From: Cellulomonas sp. URHD0024
Lineage (GTDB): Bacteria > Actinomycetota > Actinomycetes > Actinomycetales > Cellulomonadaceae
NCBI RefSeq assembly: GCF_000426185.1
Contig: NZ_AUEW01000001.1
Location: forward strand, 558,001 to 622,000
Direction: 5' to 3'
Length of the DNA stretch: 64,000 nt
In this document: one piece after another, positions 8,667-17,381 of the stretch
Layout of the letters: every line of letters begins with the position of its first letter
Numbering within the stretch: position 1 is the stretch's first letter
Translations under genes and position numbers: made by a program
The notes under the pieces: model-generated
What the model was told of the DNA's origin: nothing
Databases searched by the model: none
The model's input: only the letters and a program-made list of their open reading frames with translations

Positions 8667-9059
8667 ATGTCCGGAAAGCGACCGCAGAGCGGGCCAGGGC
8701 GGGATCCAGCAGTCGAGGGGATTGAGGTCCTGCTGGGTGGTGCGGCTTTGCGCAACCCAGCGGGCTCCTGGCAGGGACGTGCTCGGCACGTCCTGACCAT
8801 CTGCGCCTGCGTCACGCTCGATGAGTCGCCCGACTGGATCATCTTCGACACGGTCGATGGCATCGGATGGCGGCGCTGGCCGGACGATCTTCCGAACGAG
8901 GAGATGGTGCGGGCGCCGCTTGAGGCGGGTGGTCACGCCGATCCATCTGACGTTCTTGCGTGGTTGCAGGGCAACGCCGCCGATCCATGGGCGAGCGGTG
9001 ACGGCGACGGTCCCCCGGAGGTCGTCGAGGCGTTGCAGCGGTGGGTTGTCACCGCCTGA
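8667..9059 (+). CDS. Hypothetical 130-residue protein inside the IS21 relic
   Basis: I do not recognise this protein. It is acidic, has no signal peptide or membrane segment, and contains SPDWIIFDTVDGIGWRRWP (about residues 54-72), which reads like part of a small globular domain. The ATG at 8667 lacks a strong ribosome site. It points toward istB and ends about 90 bases before the istB stop. Because it lies between the left terminal repeats and istB it would move with the element, making it a possible passenger or a trapped host gene. Composition looks protein-like, but an accidental open frame in GC-rich DNA cannot be excluded. Confidence 0.45.
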   Translation: MSGKRPQSGPGRDPAVEGIEVLLGGAALRNPAGSWQGRARHVLTICACVTLDESPDWIIFDTVDGIGWRRWPDDLPNEEMVRAPLEAGGHADPSDVLAWLQGNAADPWASGDGDGPPEVVEALQRWVVTA

Positions 9060-9152
9060 CTGACCCGCGCGCTCATGCCGCGATGCTCGCGCCCCCGGCA
9101 CTGGGTCGACCGGGGCGGGCTATCGCGCCCAATCGAGTTGGGGCAGGTCAGG

Positions 9153-9965
9153 TCAGTTGTCGCGGTCTTTGGCAAGGAGTTCGCGGCGGGCGCGGGTGCG
9201 GTAGGACTCGCCGGCCAGGGTGAGGACTTCGGCGTGGTGGACGAGTCGGTCGATCATCGCGGCGGCCACGACTTCGTCGCCGAAGACCTCGCCCCAGCGG
9301 CCGAAGGGCAGGTTCGAGGTGACCATGATCCAGCCTTGTTCGTAGCGGGAGGCGACGAGCTGGAAGAACAGGTTCGCGGCGTCGTGGTCGAAGGGGATGT
9401 AGCCGACCTCGTCGATGATGATCAGCCGGTAGCGGCGGATCTTCTTCAGCGCGGCTTCCAGTGCCCCGCCGTGGTGCGCGGCGGCGAGGCGGGCGATCCA
9501 GTTGGTGGCGGTGTCGAACAGCACGGAGTAGCCGGCTTGGGCGGTCTTGATGCCCAAGCCGATGGTCAGGTGGGTCTTGCCGATCCCGGGCGGCCCGAGC
9601 AGGACCACGTTCTCGGCCTTGGGCACGAACGTGACGGTGGCCAGGTGCGCGAGCAGGTCCTTCCTGAGTGAGGGCAGGTGCTCGAGGTTGAAGTCCTCCA
9701 GGGTCTTGACCGCCGGGAAGTGCGCGGTGCGGATCCGCATGATCGACCCGGCGGACTCCCGGTCGGCGACCTGACGCTCCAGGACCGCGGCGAGGTACTC
9801 CTCGTGGGACCAGTTCTCGGTGCGGGCCAGGTCGGCCAGGTCGGCCAGGTCGGCCCAGGTCCGCCCGATCGTGGGGGTCTTCAGGACGCGGGTCAGGTAG
9901 GCGAGCTTGGACCCCAGCTGGTCGGGTCGTGGCGCGTCGGTCTTGGCGGTCCTGGTGGTGGTCAT
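9153..9965 (-). CDS. istB: IS21-family helper ATPase IstB
   Basis: AAA+ ATPase that assembles on DNA and directs the IstA transposase to its target. The 270-residue protein has Walker A GPPGIGKT (residues 124-131), Walker B LIIIDEVGYIPF, and the IstB sensor segment TSNLPFGRWGEVFGD. The ATG at 9965 overlaps the istA stop as ATGA, the usual istA-istB coupling. Near the N-terminus a nine-base tandem DNA repeat makes the run ADLADLAD (residues 38-45). The gene is intact, though its partner is mostly deleted. Confidence 0.93.
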   Translation of the reverse strand: MTTTRTAKTDAPRPDQLGSKLAYLTRVLKTPTIGRTWADLADLADLARTENWSHEEYLAAVLERQVADRESAGSIMRIRTAHFPAVKTLEDFNLEHLPSLRKDLLAHLATVTFVPKAENVVLLGPPGIGKTHLTIGLGIKTAQAGYSVLFDTATNWIARLAAAHHGGALEAALKKIRRYRLIIIDEVGYIPFDHDAANLFFQLVASRYEQGWIMVTSNLPFGRWGEVFGDEVVAAAMIDRLVHHAEVLTLAGESYRTRARRELLAKDRDN

Positions 9966-10120
9966 CTGCGCTCCTTGGTCATCGGCCCGGTTCGTGGTGG
10001 GCCCGGGTCGAAGTCGACGCCGAACAGGGCGTCGTAGTCCGGCAGCGCCCGGATCGCGACCACGTGACCGTCGAGGTGGGACCGGGTGGTCTGGGTGCGT
10101 CGGCGTTGGGCCAGAGTGAT
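9962..10120 (-). pseudogene. C-terminal remnant of istA transposase
   Basis: About 50 codons ending in ALPDYDALFGVDF and PPRTGPMTKERR, the typical tail of IstA proteins of this subgroup, with its TGA overlapping the istB start. Upstream the frame runs straight into the right terminal repeats with no room for the DDE catalytic core or HTH, so this is the product of an internal deletion. The exact deletion joint cannot be placed without a full-length relative. Confidence 0.7.
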
Positions 10121-10139
10121 CACACCCCAAGCCGTACTC

Positions 10140-10194
10140 GGGGTGCTCAAGATTCACCCGTCGATTACGGCTCAGTGTTCAGGCGTCGTCGACA
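10140..10194 (-). repeat. IS21-type right terminal repeats (two tandem units)
   Basis: Reading on the minus strand from 10194: an outer unit CGACGCCTGAACACTGAGCC (10188 downward) and an inner unit CGACGGGTGAATCTTGAGCA (10163 downward), inverted relative to the left pair. Confidence 0.75.
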
Positions 10195-10412
10195 CGCCGC
10201 GGGCCACCGCACGTCTGTATCACCGAGCCCATCGGCAGACCCCTCCTCGTAGGGACGCGACTGCCGACCAGCTCCGGCGCAAGCCGGTCGACAGGGTCGA
10301 CCCCGCACGGATCTGCACCGACATCTCTCACGTTCTGTACCAAGCACTCGGTGGCAGGTCAGGATGAGGTCAGGCTTCCGGCGTCCGCACACTGGTTGAA
10401 GGCTGGGTCGAC

Positions 10413-10784
10413 ATGGACGTGACGATCACGGTTCAGGGCGATGGAGCGACGGACCAGCTTCGCGCGCTCGACCAGGAGCTGTCGGATGTCGACGAGCTGC
10501 GCGGACGCGTACGTCCGGTGGCCGGCCGGCCTCGGCCTGGCGAGCTCGGCGTTCTCGACTCGGCTCTGGTCGTCGCGGTGGGACAGGGCGGTGCGATCAC
10601 CGTCATGGTGGCAGCTCTCGTCGCGTGGCTCCGGCGGCGCGTCGGCACGTTGTCGGTCACGCTGACCGTGGGTGAGAACTCCCTCGAGGTGACCTCCGAG
10701 AACGTCCGTGGCCTCACGGCGGAGCAGGTCAGGAGCCTGGTCACAGAGCTGCGGGAGTCCCTCACCGAGTCCGCGGGCGGCTGA
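10413..10784 (+). CDS. EACC1-like effector-associated small protein
   Basis: A 123-residue protein matching the pattern of effector-associated constant component 1, a companion found beside caspase-like and other effectors in actinobacterial and cyanobacterial conflict systems. It begins with a short beta strand (MDVTITVQGD). A hydrophobic stretch follows at about residues 44-70, with TVMVAALVAWLRRR at its end, and the C-terminal part reads VTLTVGENSLEVTSENVRGL then a helix. It stops five bases before the caspase-STAND gene, so the two are co-transcribed. No enzymatic motif is visible; a scaffold or membrane-adaptor role is inferred from family context. Confidence 0.75.
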   Translation: MDVTITVQGDGATDQLRALDQELSDVDELRGRVRPVAGRPRPGELGVLDSALVVAVGQGGAITVMVAALVAWLRRRVGTLSVTLTVGENSLEVTSENVRGLTAEQVRSLVTELRESLTESAGG

Positions 10785-10789
10785 GCGAC

Positions 10790-13700
10790 ATGGCCTCGTC
10801 GTCGGCGCTCGACATGCCAGGCACGCACGTGCTGCTGATCGGCGGCAGTGCGCACGTCGAGGGTTCTGCACTGCCCTCGGTGCCCGCCGTCGGTCGGTCT
10901 GTCGATGCGCTCAGGCAGACGCTCGTGGAGCAGTGCGGTGTCGATGCCGCACACGTGCGGGTGCTGCACGACCCGGCCGACCCGGGTCAGCTGGGGAGCG
11001 CGATCACCGAGGCGGCGAACCAGGCGGAGAGCGTGCTCCTCGTCTACTACGTGGGTCACGGACTGATCGGCCCCATGGACGGTCAGCTGTACCTGGGCAC
11101 GTACTCGACCGACGACCTCATCGAAGGGCTCGCGTACAAGGCGCTGCCGTACTCGGCGGTGCGCGAGGCACTCGCCAGAAGCCGCGCTCGCCTGATGGTC
11201 GTCGTGCTCGACTGTTGCTTCTCGGGGCGGGCAGATGGCGCGTACGGCGCAGCGGCGGCGGACGCTTTCGCCGCGAGTGCCGTCCGGGGCACGCATGTCC
11301 TGACGTCGGCCGCCGCCGATGAGTCAGCGCTCGCACCCCCGGGCGACGAGTACACCGCCTTCACGGGGCAGCTCCTTCGGCTCTTGCACGAGGGAGATCC
11401 GACGCGCCCGGAGTCGCTGACCCTGCTGGACGCGTACGAGTGGCTCGACCGCACGCTGCCGGCGCACGGCGCCCCCCGACCACGACAGCACGCGAGCGAC
11501 ACGTCCGGCCAGCTCGTGCTGGCACGCAACCCGGCGTTCACACCCGTCACCTCCACCCCGGCCGAGCCGCCCGCCGACGTGCCGTGTCCGTACCGAGGCA
11601 TGGATCGGTACGACGCACAGGACGCGCACTACTTCTTCGGGCGCGAGGACGCGATCGACGACGTGCTCCGACTCATCGCCGTCGGGACCGGCCCGTTCAT
11701 GGTGGTCGGGCCGTCTGGGTCGGGCAAGTCGTCGCTCTTGCACGCCGGCCTCATCCCGGCGCTCGAACGCGGAGCGCTCCCGGGCTCGGCCGGATGGCGC
11801 TGCCGCGTGATGACGCCCGGCGAGCAACCGACGGCCACGCTCGAGCGGACCCTCCGGGGCGCCGACGACCGCACCCGCACCATCCTCATCGTCGACCAGC
11901 TCGAAGAGCTGTTCACCGCGTGCGCCGACGAAGACGAGCGAGTCGCGTTCCTCCACCAGCTGAGCACGACGGGTGACCATGTACGCGTCGTGCTCGGTCT
12001 GCGCGCTGACTTCTTCGGGCGGTGCATGACCTATCCCGAGCTGGTGGCCGTGCTCCGTGACAGCACCTACCTGATGGTGCCGATGACAGACGTCGAGCTC
12101 CGGGACGTCATCGAGAAGCCGGCCCGCGAGGTCGGGCTCGCGCTGGAGCCCGGGCTGACCGACCTGATCCTGCGAGATCTGCGCGCCGGGCACGCCGAGT
12201 TCGACGTTGCCGGGGCTCTGCCGCTGCTGTCCTACGCCCTCCTCACCACATGGCAGCGGCGCGCCGGTACCACCATGACCCTCGCCGGCTACCAGGCGGG
12301 AGGCGGCATCTGGGAATCCGTCAGCCGGCGCGCCGAGGCGACCTACAGCGCGCTCTCCCCCGCAGCCCAGGACGTCGCGCGTCGCACCCTGCTGCGGATG
12401 GTCCACATCAGTGCCGACGCCGACCACACCCGCCGGCGAGCACGGACCGCAGAACTGACCGGCCGGGCGGACGCCACCACCGTCGCGCAGGTCCTGGACG
12501 CGTTCGCCCGGGACCGGCTGACCATGGCCGACAACGAGACGGTCACCATCACGCACGAGTCTCTGCTGCGTGCGTGGCCGCGGCTGCGGCAGTGGATCGA
12601 ACGCGACAGCGCCGACCTGGTCATCCACCAGCAGATCAGCGACGCCGCTGAACGCTGGGCGCAGCTGGGCCGGGACGACGGCGGGCTCTACCGAGGCCGC
12701 GCGCTCACCGAGGCCGAGCTGTGGAGGGAGGCACGCGACAACGAGCGCGAGCTGAGCCCGCTCGATCGGCAGTTCCTGGACGCGAGCTCGGCCGAACGGC
12801 GGGCTGCTGCGGAAGAGGCGGAACGGCGGCACGCCGGGGAACGCCGTCAGAACAGCCGACTGCGCCTGCTGACCCTCGGGCTCAGTGTGCTGGTCGTGGT
12901 GGCGCTCGCAGCCTCGGGGATCGCCGGGCTGCAGACCCGCAGCGCCCAGGCGCAACGTGGGACGGCGCAGGAGCAGCAGCACATCGCCACCGCCCGACTG
13001 CTGGTGTCCCAGGCTGAGGCGGCACGTGCCACCGACCCGAACCTCGCGTTGCAGCTCGGGATCGCCGCGCAACGGATACACCCCGATCCGCAGACAGGTG
13101 CGAGCCTCGTCGGCACGCTCACCGGCACCCGCTACGCGGGACGGATCTCCGGCCTGTCCCGACAGGCGACGGTCTCCTACGCTCCGGCCGGTCACCTGCT
13201 CGCGACTGGCCACACGGTGCGCACACGCGTCGCGGTGGACCAGTCCGCGAGCGTCGGGTTGGGCACTGAAGCAGGCCCGTCGGGACCGAGCGCTTCGGCA
13301 CCGAGCGCATCGGCGTCTCCGACCTACATCACCACGTTCCAGGCCGCGATCACGCTGTGGACCGTGCCCGGGGCAGGAGCACCACGCCGGATGGGCGCCC
13401 CGATCCTCATCGACAACGCCGATCGATCGTTCGTGGTCTTCGCGCCCGACCGGCAGATCCTCCTCACCTCAGACGACGACAACAACGCCGTGGTCTTCTG
13501 GGACGTGTCCGACCCCGCACGACCCTCGAGGCTCGGCACTCTGGACGCTGGGCAGCACGTGACGATCTCCGCGGTGGCCTACTCGCGGGACGGCCGTCAG
13601 CTCGCCACCGTCGAGGACGACTCGCTCGCTTTGTGGGACGTCGGGGACCCGGCCCACCCGCGACGACTCGGCACGCAGCCGACCGCACGCGAGCGGGTGT

Positions 13701-15265
13701 CCTCGGTCGCCTTCTCGTCGGACGGCCGGCTGATCGCCACAGGGGACGACGAGGGCGTTGTCCTGTGGGACGTCGGTGATCCCACCCACCCCCACCAGGT
13801 CGGCGTGCCACTGGCGGCCAGGAATCCGGTCACGTTCTCACCGTCGAGTCCCGTACTGGCGACTCACGACAAGAGCGACGAGGACGCCAACGCCTTCGTG
13901 CTGTGGGACGTCGACCAGCCGGACTCGCCGCGTCGGCTCGGCACCATGGGTGGGAACAACGAAGGCATGGCCTTCTCCCCGGACGGGCAGACCGTCGCGA
14001 CAACCGGCTTCGGCGGAACCTCCACGTTGTGGGACGTCACCGACCCGGCCGCTCCCGTCCGAACCGGCGACCCGTTGGTCGGCCACACGGGGTTCGTGGG
14101 CACGGCGACGTTCTCGCCGGACGGCACATCTCTCGGGACCGCCAGCTCCGACGAGAGCGTGATCCTGTGGAACCTCACGGACGTGGGGCGGCCGGCTCAG
14201 ACCGGCGAGCCGGTCGCGCACGTCGACGCGCTGGTGCTCCCGGCAGACGGTCGCGCACTGGTGGCCGGTGGCGACGGCCACCTGGTGTCGCTCAGGGAGC
14301 TCGAGGGCGGGACGAAGCAGCGCACGCTCGCCCAGGACGTCCCAGGCGGCTGGGCCACGATCTCACCGGACGGCCGTCTTCTTGCCACCCCCGCGAGCGA
14401 CGGCTCGATGACGCTGTGGGACATCTCCGAGCCGACCCAGCCCGTCCGCATCAGCACGACGCCGCCGGGCAGCGGCGCCCCGGTGATGTTCTCGCCGGAC
14501 AACCGGTTGCTCATCACCGGCGACGAGGACACGTCCTACCTGTGGGACGTGTCCGATCCGCGACACCCGGTCCGACGAGTCGACACCCTGCCCGCCGTCA
14601 TCGTCCTTGCCGCGGCGTTCTCACCGGATGGTCGCACGCTGGCCGTCGCGAACATCTACGACCGCGCGGCGACGCTGTGGAACGTCAGCGATCCGAAGCA
14701 CCCCACAGAACGACCGACGACCCTGCCGGTAGAAGCCTTCACCAACGTGACCGGACTCGCCTTCAGCCCCGACAGCTCGACCCTGGCGACGGGCCGAGCC
14801 GACGGCACGATCGCGCTGTGGAACGTGTCCCGCCCCGAGAAGCCGACCCGGGTCGGCCAGCTCCTGATCGGCCCGAGCGACGTGCACGGCAACGGGGGTG
14901 CCGTCAACAGTGACGTGAGTGTCAGCGCCTTGTCGTTCTCCCCGGACGGCCGAATCCTGGCGACGACGCACCTAGCGGCGGGCCTCATCCTGTGGGACGT
15001 CACCGACGTCAATGCGCCCACACAGTTCGGGCCACCTGTACCCCTGTCGACACGGCCCGCGTTTCAGGTCCTGTTCTCCCCCACAGGTCGGACCGTCGCC
15101 ACCATCGGGGTCGACCACAAGGCCACCCTGTGGGACGTCAGTGGGGTCGTCGACCTCCAGCGGCACGCCGCCCAGACTGCCTGCACCATCACGGGCAAGG
15201 GCCTCGACGCAACCGCCTGGAAGACGTATGCCTCAGGCCTGCCCTACCAGGACACGTGTGCGTGA
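10790..15265 (+). CDS. Caspase-like peptidase fused to STAND NTPase, TM helix and WD40 repeats
   Basis: A 1,491-residue multidomain protein. Residues 10-245 form a caspase/C14 domain with the catalytic pair H90 (YYVGHG) and C143 (DCCFSG). Residues 265-660 form a STAND-type NTPase with Walker A GPSGSGKSS (307-315), Walker B ILIVDQLEELF (365-375) and a winged-helix-like region holding ITHESLLRAW. A predicted TM helix spans about 691-713. From about 780 to 1,450 there are roughly fourteen WD40 blades ending in variants of LWDVSDPxxPxRxG. By analogy with STAND sensors, the propeller would sense a ligand, NTP binding would drive assembly, and the caspase would then cleave targets, possibly causing cell death. 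A low-complexity Ser/Ala/Pro insert lies within the first blade. Triggers and substrates are unknown. Confidence 0.9.
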   Translation: MASSSALDMPGTHVLLIGGSAHVEGSALPSVPAVGRSVDALRQTLVEQCGVDAAHVRVLHDPADPGQLGSAITEAANQAESVLLVYYVGHGLIGPMDGQLYLGTYSTDDLIEGLAYKALPYSAVREALARSRARLMVVVLDCCFSGRADGAYGAAAADAFAASAVRGTHVLTSAAADESALAPPGDEYTAFTGQLLRLLHEGDPTRPESLTLLDAYEWLDRTLPAHGAPRPRQHASDTSGQLVLARNPAFTPVTSTPAEPPADVPCPYRGMDRYDAQDAHYFFGREDAIDDVLRLIAVGTGPFMVVGPSGSGKSSLLHAGLIPALERGALPGSAGWRCRVMTPGEQPTATLERTLRGADDRTRTILIVDQLEELFTACADEDERVAFLHQLSTTGDHVRVVLGLRADFFGRCMTYPELVAVLRDSTYLMVPMTDVELRDVIEKPAREVGLALEPGLTDLILRDLRAGHAEFDVAGALPLLSYALLTTWQRRAGTTMTLAGYQAGGGIWESVSRRAEATYSALSPAAQDVARRTLLRMVHISADADHTRRRARTAELTGRADATTVAQVLDAFARDRLTMADNETVTITHESLLRAWPRLRQWIERDSADLVIHQQISDAAERWAQLGRDDGGLYRGRALTEAELWREARDNERELSPLDRQFLDASSAERRAAAEEAERRHAGERRQNSRLRLLTLGLSVLVVVALAASGIAGLQTRSAQAQRGTAQEQQHIATARLLVSQAEAARATDPNLALQLGIAAQRIHPDPQTGASLVGTLTGTRYAGRISGLSRQATVSYAPAGHLLATGHTVRTRVAVDQSASVGLGTEAGPSGPSASAPSASASPTYITTFQAAITLWTVPGAGAPRRMGAPILIDNADRSFVVFAPDRQILLTSDDDNNAVVFWDVSDPARPSRLGTLDAGQHVTISAVAYSRDGRQLATVEDDSLALWDVGDPAHPRRLGTQPTARERVSSVAFSSDGRLIATGDDEGVVLWDVGDPTHPHQVGVPLAARNPVTFSPSSPVLATHDKSDEDANAFVLWDVDQPDSPRRLGTMGGNNEGMAFSPDGQTVATTGFGGTSTLWDVTDPAAPVRTGDPLVGHTGFVGTATFSPDGTSLGTASSDESVILWNLTDVGRPAQTGEPVAHVDALVLPADGRALVAGGDGHLVSLRELEGGTKQRTLAQDVPGGWATISPDGRLLATPASDGSMTLWDISEPTQPVRISTTPPGSGAPVMFSPDNRLLITGDEDTSYLWDVSDPRHPVRRVDTLPAVIVLAAAFSPDGRTLAVANIYDRAATLWNVSDPKHPTERPTTLPVEAFTNVTGLAFSPDSSTLATGRADGTIALWNVSRPEKPTRVGQLLIGPSDVHGNGGAVNSDVSVSALSFSPDGRILATTHLAAGLILWDVTDVNAPTQFGPPVPLSTRPAFQVLFSPTGRTVATIGVDHKATLWDVSGVVDLQRHAAQTACTITGKGLDATAWKTYASGLPYQDTCA

Positions 15266-15420
15266 CCCGCGGTTGCACCGACCCTGCCGATCTCGCAGTT
15301 CAGACGCCACGGGTGCTGGGCCGAGACTCGCGTCGCGACCAACCGCGCTTCGCGTTACGGGCGAGGTCTCCGATCCCTCGGACGCGGGCGGCGAGAGGGC
15401 GGGAGCGAAAGAGCCCGGCG

Positions 15421-15822
15421 TCAGGTCGCGGGGGGCCGCTTGGCCGCGAGGACCGGGACGTCGGCCTCGAGCAGCACCCGTTGCGCCGTGCTGCCCAGGA
15501 TCAGCTTGCCGACGGGGCTGCGCCGTCGCAGGCCGATCACGATCAGCTCCGCGCCGCTGGTGCGTGCTCGGTCGAGGATCTCGTCGGCCGGGTCGGCTGT
15601 CGCGTCGTGCGCATACACGACGTTGCGCACGTGGAGGCCGTCGAGCCTGGCGCTCAGTGCGTCCGCATGTTGCTCGAGCGAGATGTCGAAGGCGTTGTCC
15701 GCGCCGGTGTCGGGGCCGCTGATGACGTGCAGGACGGCGTCGGACGACCGTGCCTGCGCGATGGCAGCGTCCAGGGCGGCCTCGCCCTCTGGCGTGTGCA
15801 CGTAACCCACCACGATGTTCAT
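15421..15822 (-). CDS. Universal stress protein, UspA family
   Basis: A 133-residue single-domain Usp that probably binds ATP in the cytoplasm and acts in stress survival. It opens with NIVVGYVHTPEGEAALDAAI and ends with the nucleotide-binding GxxGKLILGSTAQRVL-type motif (here RRSPVGKLILGSTAQ) and VPVLAAKRP. The start ATG at 15822 has AGGAGGAGGAA about seven bases upstream. It is separated from the dehydrogenase gene by only 22 bases on the same strand but has its own ribosome site, so it may be read through from the sugar operon or independently. Confidence 0.88.
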   Translation of the reverse strand: MNIVVGYVHTPEGEAALDAAIAQARSSDAVLHVISGPDTGADNAFDISLEQHADALSARLDGLHVRNVVYAHDATADPADEILDRARTSGAELIVIGLRRRSPVGKLILGSTAQRVLLEADVPVLAAKRPPAT

Positions 15823-15844
15823 GCCGGTTCCTCCTCCTAGCGGT

Positions 15845-17314
15845 TCAGGCCAGAGCGGCTGTGGCGGCGCGTGCGCCGTCGCGGGCGAGGCTCGCGCGTG
15901 CTGCGACGAAGGCGTCGCGCAGCACGGCGTTCGATCCGAGGTCTCCGAAGACCGGTTCGTACGACAGGAACGCGCCCGGCGAGCTCGCCTCGGCTTCGAC
16001 GACGTGCCGGAGCTCGTCGAGTCGCTTGTCCTGGGGCGCGGTCGTCGCTCCGGCGTCCGTCGTGCCTTCGAGGTAGCGGCACCACGCGGCGAGCACCAGC
16101 GCGCACCGGGAGATCTCGCGACCGGCCGCCAGCTGCGCACGCACGACCGGGAGCAAGAACTTGGGGATCCGGTCGGAGGCGTCGACCACCTGGCGGGCGA
16201 GGGTGTCCCGGATGGCCTCGCTGCTGAACCGAGCGATCAGCTCCTCGCAGTATTCCGACAGGTCGATGCCGGGGACGTCCTGCAGGGTGCGGATCGCCTC
16301 TCGGTGCATGTAGCCGAGCAGGAAGCCGACGAACAGCGGGTCGCGGCACACGTCGTGCACGTACGTCTCGCCGGCCAGGATCCCGAGGTAGCCCATGGCC
16401 TGGTGGGAGGCGTTGAGCAGGCGAAGCTTCATGAGCTCGTACGGCGTCACGTCGTCGACGACCTGCACGCCCACCTTCTCGAACGGGGGCCGGCCGTCAC
16501 TGAAGCTGTCTTCGAGCACCCACTGCGTGAACGACTCGGAGCGGACCGGCCACCGGTCCTCGATGCCGAGCGCGGCCACCGCCGCGACGACCTCGTCGGT
16601 CGTGGCGGGCGTGATCCGGTCCACCATCGAGCTCGGGAACGCCACGCGCTCCTCGATCCAGTCCGCCAGCTCGGCGTCGATGACGCGGGCGAAGGCGGTG
16701 ACCGCCGTCCTCGCGACGTGCCCGTTGCCCTGGATGTTGTCGCAGGACATCACGGTGAACGGTGCCGTCCCAGCAGCGCGGCGGACCGCGAGGGCCGCCA
16801 CGATCAGGCCGAGGACGCTCGACGGCGACGATGCGCCCGGGGCCAGGTCCGCCAGGGTTGCCGGGTCACGAGGCTCGAACGCACCGGTCGCGTCGTTGAT
16901 GCCGTACCCGCCCTCGGTGATCGTCAACGAGACGACGTGCGTCGCCGGGTCCGCGAGGCGGTCGACGACCGCCCGGGTATCGGCGGGCGCATGCAGGTGC
17001 GCGACGTGGGAGCCGATCACCCGTGCGTCGGTGTCGCCGGAAGGGTCGACGGTGAGCAGGGTGTACAGGCCGTCCTGCTCGTCGAGCACCTCGGCGATGG
17101 TCCGGTCGGCCGGCAGGACGCCGACCCCGCAGATGCCCCAGCCGGTCTCGCCCTCGTGCAGCAGCCGGTCGACGTACATGGCTTGGTGGGAGCGGTGGAA
17201 TGCTCCGACTCCGAGGTGCACGATCCCTGCGGTGACGTGGTCGCGGTCGTAGCCGGGGACGGCCACGCGCGGATCGAGGCCGCCGAGAGCCCTGGAGTCG
17301 AGGTGGATCGTCAT
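15845..17314 (-). CDS. Mannitol/polyol dehydrogenase, long-chain MDR-type
   Basis: A 489-residue member of the mannitol dehydrogenase/fructuronate reductase family, which oxidises a polyol (mannitol, D-arabitol and similar) to a ketose with NAD. The Rossmann N-terminus has GIVHLGVGAFHRSHQAMY (about residues 28-45). The middle carries SCDNIQGNGHV, and the catalytic region KLRLLNASHQAMGYLG contains the family Lys-Asn-His set. It is the last gene of the leftward importer operon, after a hairpin that follows the binding-protein gene. The actual sugar alcohol cannot be told from sequence; fructuronate reductase is a less likely alternative given the neighbours. Confidence 0.88.
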   Translation of the reverse strand: MTIHLDSRALGGLDPRVAVPGYDRDHVTAGIVHLGVGAFHRSHQAMYVDRLLHEGETGWGICGVGVLPADRTIAEVLDEQDGLYTLLTVDPSGDTDARVIGSHVAHLHAPADTRAVVDRLADPATHVVSLTITEGGYGINDATGAFEPRDPATLADLAPGASSPSSVLGLIVAALAVRRAAGTAPFTVMSCDNIQGNGHVARTAVTAFARVIDAELADWIEERVAFPSSMVDRITPATTDEVVAAVAALGIEDRWPVRSESFTQWVLEDSFSDGRPPFEKVGVQVVDDVTPYELMKLRLLNASHQAMGYLGILAGETYVHDVCRDPLFVGFLLGYMHREAIRTLQDVPGIDLSEYCEELIARFSSEAIRDTLARQVVDASDRIPKFLLPVVRAQLAAGREISRCALVLAAWCRYLEGTTDAGATTAPQDKRLDELRHVVEAEASSPGAFLSYEPVFGDLGSNAVLRDAFVAARASLARDGARAATAALA

Positions 17315-17342
17315 GTGTGGCGTCCTTCGGTATGGGCGTGGC

Positions 17343-17374
17343 CACGCGGCCTCCCCCGCAGGGGAAGCCGCGTG
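17343..17374 (-). terminator. Intercistronic stem-loop between binding-protein and dehydrogenase genes
   Basis: Inverted repeat with outer arms CACGCGGC/GCCGCGTG and inner TCCCC/GGGGA around a four-base loop. Hairpins behind binding-protein genes commonly stabilise the abundant upstream mRNA and reduce readthrough; that role is inferred here. Confidence 0.6.
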
Positions 17375-17381
17375 CGGGTGC

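Larger units (their letters stand above)
8567..10194 (-). mobile_element. IS21-family deletion derivative with passenger ORF
   Basis: The element is bounded by imperfect inverted ends beginning TGTC(A/G)ACGAC. Each end holds two tandem copies of a roughly 25-bp repeat, as in IS21-type termini. Inside, reading on the minus strand, are a short istA C-terminal remnant, an intact istB, and then a plus-strand ORF of 130 codons that no IS21 member needs. Most of istA (normally 400-500 codons) is missing, so autonomous transposition is unlikely. The immediate flanks (CGCGG left, CGCCG right) do not form an exact target duplication. The element separates the tRNA cluster from the caspase cassette. 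Confidence 0.8.

Noticed and set aside
8562..10199. Exact target-site duplication around the IS21 relic
   Set aside because: The flanking pentamers CGCGG and CGCCG differ, so no duplication is claimed.
11324..13213. A 629-codon open frame opposite the caspase-STAND gene
   Set aside because: No ribosome site or recognisable domain; it is explained by codon bias of the sense gene.
8104..15420. A tRNA-integrated genomic island with att repeats
   Set aside because: I looked for a copy of the tRNA-Val 3' end after the caspase gene and found none, and no integrase is present.
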